Source: an uncultured Synergistales bacterium (lineage in GTDB: Bacteria; Synergistota; Synergistia; Synergistales; Aminobacteriaceae). Taken from it: a stretch of 50,291 bases of DNA. Location: NCBI GenBank assembly GCA_905233725.1, contig CAJOEM010000005.1:1-50291 (forward strand), given 5' to 3'. Both the position numbers and the translations under genes were made by a program. Below the pieces are notes generated by a model, which searched no databases, had not been told where the DNA came from, and was given only the letters and a program-made list of their open reading frames with translations. Each line of letters begins with the position of its first letter. Positions within the stretch are counted from its first letter, which is position 1. Positions 41,650 through 48,918 of this stretch are shown piece by piece.

Positions 41650-42375
41650 TGGTTTGCCGATTAACACGCCATCATCGCACGCAAGCAACGCGCCTTCTGA
41701 GCCAAGCGACACAACTACGAATTCAACGCCCGTTTTGTGAAGCGCAATCGCTGAGTCTTTCACATCATCGAGAGTTTTGGGTTTTATTCCGGTGATTTGT
41801 TCGATCTCGTCTTTGTTGGGTTTGATCATGTTAGGCTTTGTGTCGGATTCAAGCGCACGTTTCAGATATTCGCCGCTCGTGTCGAGAATTACGTGTTTGC
41901 CAGATTCGCGAGTTATCCTAACGAGTTCGCCGTAAATATTTTTCCTAACGCCTACAGGAGCTGAACCTGACATTGTTACAACTGAGCTTGTCTCGATAAT
42001 TTCCGGGAATCTCGCGAGGAATTTCGAAATATCTTCGGGACTTATTTCAAAACCGGGTTCTAAATATTCCGTTGAGCCAAATTTCGGATCTAATATATTT
42101 ATGCAGCTGCGTGTTTCTCCGGCTACGTGTTCGAAATCAGTAATCAATCCTGCGTTTGCTGCCATAGCTTCGAGCCATTGACCGTTAAATCCTCCGATGA
42201 AGCCTGTGACTTTGACTTTTTCGCCGCAGATGTGAGCGACTTTTGCAACATTCAAACCCTTTCCACCAGCAACGTTACGAACTTCTCGAACGCGCATAAC
42301 AGTTCCGTTCTCAATCGCATTACTCATATAATACGCTTTGTCAATCGAGGCGTTAAGTGTAACAGTTGTGATCAT
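41446..42375 (-). CDS. PfkB-family 1-phosphofructokinase / tagatose-6-phosphate kinase
   Basis: The 309-residue sugar kinase of the LacC/FruK branch phosphorylates fructose 1-phosphate or tagatose 6-phosphate to the bisphosphate. TVTLNASIDKAYYM, VRNVAGGKGLNVAKVAHICG, MIKPNKDEIEQITG, VVVSLGSEGALLA and NTVGCGDAMTGAFAVA are the family motifs; the last carries the catalytic Asp. GAGGA lies ten nt before the ATG. It follows the GatD-like gene by six nt. Which ketose phosphate it uses is not decided by sequence; the neighbouring dehydrogenase points to tagatose 6-phosphate. Confidence 0.9.
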   Translation of the reverse strand: MITTVTLNASIDKAYYMSNAIENGTVMRVREVRNVAGGKGLNVAKVAHICGEKVKVTGFIGGFNGQWLEAMAANAGLITDFEHVAGETRSCINILDPKFGSTEYLEPGFEISPEDISKFLARFPEIIETSSVVTMSGSAPVGVRKNIYGELVRITRESGKHVILDTSGEYLKRALESDTKPNMIKPNKDEIEQITGIKPKTLDDVKDSAIALHKTGVEFVVVSLGSEGALLACDDGVLIGKPPKLEAVNTVGCGDAMTGAFAVAMSRNFKPDEALRYAVAVSAASALSPDTGDFAPKDFDEIFPNVRIF

Positions 42376-42381
42376 GATTCG

Positions 42382-43464
42382 CTATTCCTCGGAATTTACC
42401 AGAATTTTTCCCTTCACAAGTCCCGGAGTTTTGAACCATTCGAAAGCTTCTGAGATTTTGCTCAACGGAACGATCTTGTATATAAACGATTCGTCGAACT
42501 TGAGCTGACCTGTGGCGAAATAATGCGACGTAAATTCCCATTCATGACCCGGGAACGGTGCTGAATATGACATCCATGATCCCGTCAGAATAAATTCCTT
42601 GCGATTAATATTTTCCCATTCATCAATCGTGAAAGTTAATTCTCGTGTCGGAGTGCCGATGAAACATACTTGTGCTTTGTTAGCTGCGAGTTTGAAAGCC
42701 ATCTTCATCGTTATGACATTGCCGGCAGTTTCGTAGACGTAATCGAAGCCGCGAGCGTCCGTGAAATCCAACGCTTGTTTCATGAAATCCGGATTTTTCG
42801 TGTTAATGCCAGCGAATGAACATGAATCTGCCAGACGTTCTGCTAGTTGTAATCTCTCATCGACAATATCGAACACAGCAATTTTTCTCGCACCGAAAAT
42901 TTTCGCCCATTGCATCGTCATGATCCCGATTGTTCCACTGCCCAAAATCGCAACGGATTTTCCGCCCTGATAATTCACGCGCTCAAGCCCATGTAACGCA
43001 ACTGTAGCCGGCTCAAAGAATGCGCCCTGAATAAAGCTCACACTCTCAGGGAATTTCACGACGTTTTTCTCCGGAATAGAAATATATTCAGCGAAACTTC
43101 CAAATTCACGCGAGCCAATAAAGCTGTAATGTTTGCATAGCGAGTAATTGCCTTTCTGACAATCTTCGCACTTCATGCACGGTACTAACGGAATGCCCGC
43201 AACTCTGTCGCCAACTTTCACACTCGAAACATTCGCGCCGACTTCCTCAACAACTCCCGAAAATTCGTGACCCAAAACATTCGGGAAGAAATGGCACGCA
43301 TCACCATTAACTCTCGGAACATCAGAGCCACAAATTCCTGTATACTTGACTTTCACAAGAACTCGTCCGTCTGAAACTTTTGGCTTATCAATCTCTTCGT
43401 AGCGAATATCGTTTTTAGCGTGTACGACTCCTGCCATCATTTTTGCACTCATGCCTGCGTTCAT
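42382..43464 (-). CDS. Zinc-dependent alcohol dehydrogenase, GatD-like (galactitol-1-phosphate 5-dehydrogenase type)
   Basis: The 360-residue medium-chain dehydrogenase has the catalytic-zinc site YTGICGSDVPRVNG and VLGHEFSGVVEEVG, the structural-zinc cysteines in VPCMKCEDCQKGNYSLCKHY, the next segment FIGSREFGSFAEYI and the NAD loop AILGSGTIGIMTMQWAKIFG. IGSREFGSFAEY and GSWMSYSAPFPGHEWE closely resemble GatD, which oxidises galactitol 1-phosphate to tagatose 6-phosphate. Other polyols or polyol phosphates (xylitol, sorbitol) are possible. The ATG overlaps the preceding kinase stop (ATGA). Confidence 0.86.
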   Translation of the reverse strand: MNAGMSAKMMAGVVHAKNDIRYEEIDKPKVSDGRVLVKVKYTGICGSDVPRVNGDACHFFPNVLGHEFSGVVEEVGANVSSVKVGDRVAGIPLVPCMKCEDCQKGNYSLCKHYSFIGSREFGSFAEYISIPEKNVVKFPESVSFIQGAFFEPATVALHGLERVNYQGGKSVAILGSGTIGIMTMQWAKIFGARKIAVFDIVDERLQLAERLADSCSFAGINTKNPDFMKQALDFTDARGFDYVYETAGNVITMKMAFKLAANKAQVCFIGTPTRELTFTIDEWENINRKEFILTGSWMSYSAPFPGHEWEFTSHYFATGQLKFDESFIYKIVPLSKISEAFEWFKTPGLVKGKILVNSEE

Positions 43465-44954
43465 GCTGATAATTTTCCCCCTGATTTTTGCATCAAATTC
43501 TTCAGAGATTCGTATAACTTGATATATGTCTCGTAAGTTTTATTATACATCGCGTAATTCTCAAAATTCGGTTCGTGTTCGCGAGTGATCCTTACGGTTT
43601 TGGAAACAGCTTCGTCATAATCCCGATAAATTCCAACACCAACTCCGGCTAACATTGCAGCTCCAAGTGTTGTAGCAGTGTCACTTGATGGCACGAAAAT
43701 TTTGCGATTCGTTACGTCGGATTTAATCTGCGTCCATAACAGCGAATTTGCAGAACCTCCCATTGAGCGTAAATCGTGAATTTTCGCACCTGCTTCTTCA
43801 GCTACTGTCAAATTATGACGCAGCGCCAACGCTACACCTTCCATACATGCTCGCACGAAATGTGCCTTTGATTTTGCAAAATCTATCCCGTAAAATACGC
43901 CTTTAGCATTCGGATCCCAAATCGGAGTTCGTTCACCCATCATGTAAGGCAAGAACACAAGTCCATCACAGCCAGCCGGAATTTTCGCAGCCAAGTTATT
44001 TATCTCAGAAAAATCTGTCGCGAAATTTTCCGAGAACCAGCGTATCACACCGCCACCGCCAGTAGTTCCGCCTTGCAGGAGCCATTTGTTCGGGATAACG
44101 TGAAAGCTCAGAATCAATCTTTCGTCCGAAACGCATTCGTTCGTACATATGCTCATACCGCCAGCCTGACCGCCCTGTTCCTGAGTTTCGCCGTCGTGAA
44201 TTACCCCCGCTCCCAAAGTTCCGCACGCCGCATCAAGCCCGCCAGCAACAACCGGAGTTCCCTCGCATAAGCCAGTTTGTATCGCAGCAACATGACTAAC
44301 GCAGCCGATGACTTTATCACACGCGACGATTTCCGGCAGAAAATTCTTGTTGAGCTGCATTTCTGAGATCATTCTGTCGTCCCATTTGCCCGTTCTCATG
44401 TCGAAACAGTGCCAGCCGTAACCTTGGCTCAAATCCTGAGAATATTCACCCGTGAGCTTGAACGCAATATATCCGTTACATTGCAGAATCTTGTTAATAC
44501 GCGAGTAAATTTCCGGCATGAATTTCTTGTACCAGAGAACTTTCGGAGTAGTGTAACCCGGCTTCATAGGATTGCCCGATATACTGAAAATATTTTCGCG
44601 TCCCAAATTCCGGTTTAATTCGTCGCAAATTTCCTGAGAACGCGTATCGAACCAAAGAGGCGTGTTGCATAAGCATTCGCCCTGATTATCCATCGCAACA
44701 GCTGCCCAGCTTATGCCGTCGATCCCGATTGCAGAAATTTCCGAAGCTTTGATATTCCCGTCCGTTAGAATTTCGCGTATACAAGCTATAACAGCATTCC
44801 ACCAGTCCTCGGGATTTTGTTCAGCCCAACCGTCTTGCGTGTGAATTGCGTGATATTTCCCGTTGAGGCTTGTTATGACATTTCCGCTCGTATCGAATAC
44901 AGCAACTTTGCAGGCACTCGTTCCAATGTCTATTCCAAGTAAAAGTTCACGCAT
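43461..44954 (-). CDS. FGGY-family carbohydrate kinase (xylulokinase-like)
   Basis: The 497-residue kinase resembles XylB. The N-terminal ATPase motif is LLLGIDIGTSACKVAVFD, with AIGIDGISWAAVAMDNQGEC, TPLWFDTRSQEI, VVAGGLDAACGTLGAG (catalytic Asp), FLPYMMGERTPIWDPNAKG, and LRSMGGSANSLLWTQIKSDV. It would phosphorylate a ketose or polyol. The ATG at 44954 follows GGGGG; a promoter lies at 44994-45022. It starts the inner unit kinase-GatD-PfkB-aldolase-transaldolase. Substrate could be xylulose, a hexulose or a polyol. Confidence 0.9.
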   Translation of the reverse strand: MRELLLGIDIGTSACKVAVFDTSGNVITSLNGKYHAIHTQDGWAEQNPEDWWNAVIACIREILTDGNIKASEISAIGIDGISWAAVAMDNQGECLCNTPLWFDTRSQEICDELNRNLGRENIFSISGNPMKPGYTTPKVLWYKKFMPEIYSRINKILQCNGYIAFKLTGEYSQDLSQGYGWHCFDMRTGKWDDRMISEMQLNKNFLPEIVACDKVIGCVSHVAAIQTGLCEGTPVVAGGLDAACGTLGAGVIHDGETQEQGGQAGGMSICTNECVSDERLILSFHVIPNKWLLQGGTTGGGGVIRWFSENFATDFSEINNLAAKIPAGCDGLVFLPYMMGERTPIWDPNAKGVFYGIDFAKSKAHFVRACMEGVALALRHNLTVAEEAGAKIHDLRSMGGSANSLLWTQIKSDVTNRKIFVPSSDTATTLGAAMLAGVGVGIYRDYDEAVSKTVRITREHEPNFENYAMYNKTYETYIKLYESLKNLMQKSGGKLSA

Positions 44955-44993
44955 TGATAACTTGTTCCCCCTTACTAAACACATTTTTTCACA

Positions 44994-45022
44994 ATTCTAG
45001 CAATTTGTGATTAACATTACAA
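44994..45022 (-). promoter_or_regulatory. Promoter of the xylulokinase-like gene with overlapping palindrome
   Basis: On the minus strand TTGTAA (45022-45017), a 17-bp spacer ending TTGC and TAGAAT (44999-44994) form a sigma-70 promoter with an extended -10. The imperfect palindrome TTGTAATGTTAATCACAA (45022-45005) covers the -35 box and part of the spacer. Its half-sites resemble those of CRP/FNR-family regulators. Confidence 0.55.
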
Positions 45023-45060
45023 TCATATTTTTGACTGGAAATTTCACAGGGAGATATTCA

Positions 45061-45100
45061 ACGGACAGATTCTCGTGTGAATTCAGGATCGTCTGCCCGT
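45061..45100. other. 9-bp inverted repeat after the second FGGY kinase gene
   Basis: ACGGACAGA (45061-45069) and TCTGCCCGT (45092-45100) can pair with one wobble around a 22-base loop. It lies 26 nt after the kinase stop on the minus strand, but a T-run follows only on the plus-strand side. It may weakly separate the upstream genes from the promoter at 44994-45022. Confidence 0.4.
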
Positions 45101-45125
45101 TTTGATTCGTGCGCTAAATCTTGAG

Positions 45126-46598
45126 CTAAATCTTGAATGGAATTTCAGGAAGTCTTAACGGAATTTCGCTCGGTGTGAAGCGTCCTGTTTCGGATAAACT
45201 TTCGCCGAGTTTGGCTTCGAGATCATGCAAATCGTTTACGGCGTGTGCTGCGATGAGTGCGTTAGTTGCCAAAGCTCCGCCAGTTTTGAGAGTCACGGTT
45301 TCTGCGCGGATCATGTCAGCCTTGATCTGATTCCAGAATTTGTCCTTACTGCCGCCTTCTGTGATTATTACGCGATCAACAGGTGTTCCGGAATTTCTGC
45401 AACGTTCAGCGATTTCGGAATATTCACCAGCGATTGCCTCAAGAACTGCTCGCCATAACGTGAACTGATTCGTATTCATTCCCATGTTTATAAAGCAGCC
45501 GTGAACTTCTTCAAAACCTTTTGGACCACCCGTCAGCCAAGGCAAAAATCTCACGCCGTCACAGCCAGCAGAAAGTTTCTCCGCGCCATCGGTCAAGAAC
45601 TTGTAGTACGTATCATCGCCGGGTCTGTTGCAAATATTATCCCTGAACCATCGAAGAGCTAATCCGCCAGTTCGCACAAATCCCCAGTAGAAATATGTGT
45701 CGGGTAAAGTTCCTGAGTTGAATATTAATCCGTTGCCTTTTTTGCTGAGTCCGGGAATTATTCCGCCGGTTGAGATGCAAAACATCGAACAAGTTCCAGC
45801 AACATCAACAGCGTGACCAGGTTTGAAAACGCCGCAAGCTAATAAAGATTCCATCGTGTCACCAGCTCCTGAACAAATCGGAATACCAGCAGGGAATCCA
45901 GTTTTCGCAGCAGCCTCCTGTGAGAGATTTCCGCAAATATCCCAAGGCTTAACGATTCGCGGCATTAATTCGGGATTGATGTTGAGAATTTCGAGCTGTT
46001 TTTCTGACCAGGATTTCTTCACGACATTGTAGCCAAGTCCCCAGCCAGACATCGCGCCCCAATCGATGAATGCAGAATCAGCTTTCAACCCAGCAAGCCT
46101 CATGAGAATATACGGTGCGTTATGAATGAATTTGCGAATTTTCCCGGCGTTCGGAGAATTTTTCAGAAGCCATCGCGCGTGTAATGCCGGGAATAAACAT
46201 AACGGTTCAGGATTGCCAGTTTCTTCGGCCCATATGTCGAGATTTTTCGCAGCTAAATTTTCTGCGTCGTTCTGAGTTCGTGAGTCAAGATAATTTATGT
46301 ACGGTGTGATCGCTATGCCGTTCTCATCGATGCCGGCAGTTCCACAAATTATCCCGTCGCCCATAATCGCACGGACTGAATCTAACGGGATATTTTTCTC
46401 ACGCAACTGTTCAGCGCAAGATTTCATGCCTTTGAGAGCAAGTTCGTAATATTCGTTCACGTCCATTTCGACCCAGCCCGTATGCGGATAAAAAAGCGTT
46501 GTCGGATTAACGTTTACTGCGATTTGAGTGCCGTTTGAATCATATACTGCAACTTTCACACTCTGAGTTCCTGCGTCAAAGCAAACGTAATTCTTCAT
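45126..46598 (-). CDS. FGGY-family carbohydrate kinase
   Basis: The 490-residue kinase is a second FGGY member, clearly different from its neighbour. It has YVCFDAGTQSVKVAVYDSNG at the N-terminus, PYINYLDSRTQNDAENL, CSGAGDTMESLLACGVFKPG (catalytic Asp), DVAGTCSMFCIS, VRFLPWLTGGPKGFEEVHGC and VIITEGGSKDKFWNQIKADM. The ATG at 46598 has GGAGG five nt upstream; the open frame extending to 46790 overlaps the preceding gene and lacks a ribosome site. Substrate unknown; pairs of FGGY kinases often handle different pentoses or polyols. Confidence 0.88.
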   Translation of the reverse strand: MKNYVCFDAGTQSVKVAVYDSNGTQIAVNVNPTTLFYPHTGWVEMDVNEYYELALKGMKSCAEQLREKNIPLDSVRAIMGDGIICGTAGIDENGIAITPYINYLDSRTQNDAENLAAKNLDIWAEETGNPEPLCLFPALHARWLLKNSPNAGKIRKFIHNAPYILMRLAGLKADSAFIDWGAMSGWGLGYNVVKKSWSEKQLEILNINPELMPRIVKPWDICGNLSQEAAAKTGFPAGIPICSGAGDTMESLLACGVFKPGHAVDVAGTCSMFCISTGGIIPGLSKKGNGLIFNSGTLPDTYFYWGFVRTGGLALRWFRDNICNRPGDDTYYKFLTDGAEKLSAGCDGVRFLPWLTGGPKGFEEVHGCFINMGMNTNQFTLWRAVLEAIAGEYSEIAERCRNSGTPVDRVIITEGGSKDKFWNQIKADMIRAETVTLKTGGALATNALIAAHAVNDLHDLEAKLGESLSETGRFTPSEIPLRLPEIPFKI

Positions 46599-46632
46599 GT
46601 ATGCCTCCTGTTGTATATGTTTTGATATGCAA

Positions 46633-47853
46633 TTATTGTAACGCATTTTCGAGAATTGTTTTTGCCTCGTCCAACACTTTTTCGAGTTCGGAAATATTCG
46701 CGGCTTTACCCCAGCCCTGAGCACAAAATCCAGAACCGCCACCCTTGCCGTTAAGTTTGGAAATTGCGTCTTTGAAAGCTGCACGAACATCTACGCGCTT
46801 ATTCTCACGATTGCAGCCGAATGTCAGGAATACTCCGTCAGAATTTTCACCGGCGAGTAAGGCAACATGACTAGGATCTTCGGTTAATAATCGGAACAAG
46901 TGTTTGATCTCGTCTTGGCTGGAATTTTGCATAACGTGTGAGATTATTTTTATGTCGTGATGTGTTTGGGAATTTTTCAGCAGATTTTCAGCAACTGGTT
47001 CGAGGAAGTGTTCGAGTAAATTTTCGCGCTCGGATTTTGCGTCACGGATTTGCGATTTGAGTATCTGGATTTTTTCGAGCATGTTGAAATCTCCGCAGAC
47101 TAATTCGGATTCGATTTTGCGTATTTCGTCGTGAATTTCGCTGAGCCATTTGTAAGCAGCAACGCCGCATTTGAGATACACACGTGTACCGCCTTTGTGA
47201 TTTTCGATAGATGTGACTTTTATAACGCCAACTTCGCCGGTAGACTTCACGTGAACTCCGCAGCATGGAACGTAATCAACGTCCGGGATTTTTACGATTC
47301 GGATCGGCTGTGTAGATTTTTCGGGAGGAAGTTTTCGCGCGAATTGTTTGATTTCGTCCATAGAGGGATACAGGATTTCGACGGGAATATTTTTCCAGAT
47401 TACCTCGTTAGCAAGAGTTTCGGATTCTTTCATGATGTCCCAGTCGGCGTGAATATCCAGATCGAGCGAGACATTTTCGCCCTCGATTCGCATTCGGGCC
47501 GTGTGAAGTTTGTGCAGATTATAAAGGCAGCCAGCAAAAATATGTTCGCCTAAATGCTGCTGCATAAATTCGAAGCGCCTGTTCCAATCGAGAGTACCGT
47601 GAATTTTTTGTGCGGAATCTGAAGCCGGTTTTTGAGCGAGTACGTGAATGATATTTTCGCCACGTTCGAACACATCCAGAACTTGAGCATCGTTTATGAA
47701 TCCCAAATCGCACGGTTGACCGCCGCCGCTCGGAAAGAATAACGTCTGGTCAAGAATGATTTCGAATTTGCCCTCAGAGTTTTCTTGAATGTCTGTAATT
47801 GTCGCGTCAAAATCTCTTGCGTAAAGATCTTCGTAATAAAGTTTTCGTGTCAT
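46633..47853 (-). CDS. Alanyl-tRNA editing protein (AlaX-L type, with DHHA1 domain)
   Basis: The 406-residue protein is a free-standing version of the editing half of alanyl-tRNA synthetase and should hydrolyse mischarged Ser- or Gly-tRNA(Ala). The N-terminal beta-barrel part has FFPSGGGQPCDLGFI. Zinc ligands appear in MQQHLGEHIFAG and CCGVHVKSTGEVGV. A coiled linker (about 235-270) leads to a DHHA1-like C-terminus with a glycine-rich stretch GKGGGSGFCAQGWG. GGAGA precedes the ATG. It lies 34 nt upstream of the FGGY kinase but is not obviously related to it. Confidence 0.9.
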   Translation of the reverse strand: MTRKLYYEDLYARDFDATITDIQENSEGKFEIILDQTLFFPSGGGQPCDLGFINDAQVLDVFERGENIIHVLAQKPASDSAQKIHGTLDWNRRFEFMQQHLGEHIFAGCLYNLHKLHTARMRIEGENVSLDLDIHADWDIMKESETLANEVIWKNIPVEILYPSMDEIKQFARKLPPEKSTQPIRIVKIPDVDYVPCCGVHVKSTGEVGVIKVTSIENHKGGTRVYLKCGVAAYKWLSEIHDEIRKIESELVCGDFNMLEKIQILKSQIRDAKSERENLLEHFLEPVAENLLKNSQTHHDIKIISHVMQNSSQDEIKHLFRLLTEDPSHVALLAGENSDGVFLTFGCNRENKRVDVRAAFKDAISKLNGKGGGSGFCAQGWGKAANISELEKVLDEAKTILENALQ

Positions 47854-47928
47854 GAATAAATTCTCCGTTCAAAATTTGTCGCCGTAATTATAATATGTAC
47901 AAACGAATTTTTAGGAGCGTGTAGTATT

Positions 47929-48291
47929 TTGCGAAGAAATATTTGCGGATTCAGTTTCAGTGTAATAACGATGATTTTCGTGATCATGTTTGCGTCGTGT
48001 GCGTTTGGCTTCATTAGAGACGGCGCGGTTTCGGGTCGAAAAGGTTTGTCTTTCAGCAGTGTAGCGTATCAGTTCGACTACATGTACGTGACAATTCGCA
48101 ATCGTAATCACAGCAACGTGAATTTTGGAGGCACGATGATATTTTTGGACAGGAATTATCGTGAAGTCGCTCGGGCAGATATTCCAAATCTGAAGATTAA
48201 GCGCAATTCTTCGAGACGATTCCGCGGAGTGTTTGTTAAGGGCAGCGGTCATGAAGCAGCATCAGCAAGCCATGTAATCTGGGAGTTCTAG
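47929..48291 (+). CDS. Small secreted protein of unknown function
   Basis: The 120-residue protein has a hydrophobic N-terminal signal (about 1-27, ending FASCAFG). The mature region of about 90 residues has beta-rich segments YMYVTIRNRNHSNVNFGGTM and FLDRNYREVARADIPNLKIK, suggesting an Ig-like beta-sandwich of the FxLYD type, but I am not sure. The TTG start at 47929 has AGGAG 11 nt upstream, and a TATAAT lies near 47890. The next gene starts six nt after its stop. Confidence 0.7.
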   Translation: MRRNICGFSFSVITMIFVIMFASCAFGFIRDGAVSGRKGLSFSSVAYQFDYMYVTIRNRNHSNVNFGGTMIFLDRNYREVARADIPNLKIKRNSSRRFRGVFVKGSGHEAASASHVIWEF

Positions 48292-48297
48292 AAATTC

Positions 48298-48918
48298 ATG
48301 AGAGCAATATTAATATATTCGAAACGTGGTGGAGCATGTTTTGTTCCACACGTAGCTTTGTCTGCGATTTTTTCGCGTTCGGCATTGAGAGCGAATCTGA
48401 AATTGACAATGACGCAGGGATTTTCGCCGCGAGCTAAGATAAGTTTTGCGCCGGAATTGCCCGCCGGAGTTGTCGCGCTGAACGAACCGGTTGAGATATA
48501 TTTTGATGACGCGCAGGTTTTGCCGGAGAATTTGCAGGAAATTTTCAACGCAGCCTTGCCAGACGGATTTGCGATTAACAGGATATATTTTCCTGACACG
48601 AATCTTTCACTCGGGAAATTGTGTTATCAAGCCGTGTATTTGATTCGCAGTTCCAGGATTTCACCCGAAGATTTGCAGAGATTATTACTGGAATTTTACG
48701 CTGATGAGATTTTGCGTCTCGAGATTGAGAATGAGAATGACTGGCTGAATTTGCTGATCAAGAATCCTGCGAAAAACGGCATCGGCTTATTCGTGAAGAA
48801 ATTAATATCTGAGAATTTGATTCAGGGTTGGCAAGACATGAACATCGTGCGTGAATCCATCGGGAATTTTCACGGGAAATTTTTTGTGAATGAGATTGGG
48901 AGTGTGAATATTGACTGA
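48298..48918 (+). CDS. DUF2344 / TIGR03936-type radical SAM-linked protein
   Basis: The 206-residue protein matches the family usually fused to or beside a TIGR03960 radical SAM enzyme. Recognisable parts are YSKRGGACFVPHVALSAIFS, RANLKLTMTQGFSPRAKISF and APELPAGVVALNEPVEIYFD. The family's function is unsettled; links to RNA modification or RNase G/E have been proposed from gene neighbourhoods. Here no radical SAM gene is next to it. It overlaps the RNase G/E start by eight bases. Confidence 0.85.
   Translation: MRAILIYSKRGGACFVPHVALSAIFSRSALRANLKLTMTQGFSPRAKISFAPELPAGVVALNEPVEIYFDDAQVLPENLQEIFNAALPDGFAINRIYFPDTNLSLGKLCYQAVYLIRSSRISPEDLQRLLLEFYADEILRLEIENENDWLNLLIKNPAKNGIGLFVKKLISENLIQGWQDMNIVRESIGNFHGKFFVNEIGSVNID

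Noticed and set aside
46599-46790. N-terminal extension of the second FGGY kinase
   Set aside because: It overlaps the AlaX-type gene and precedes the family's natural start, which has GGAGG.
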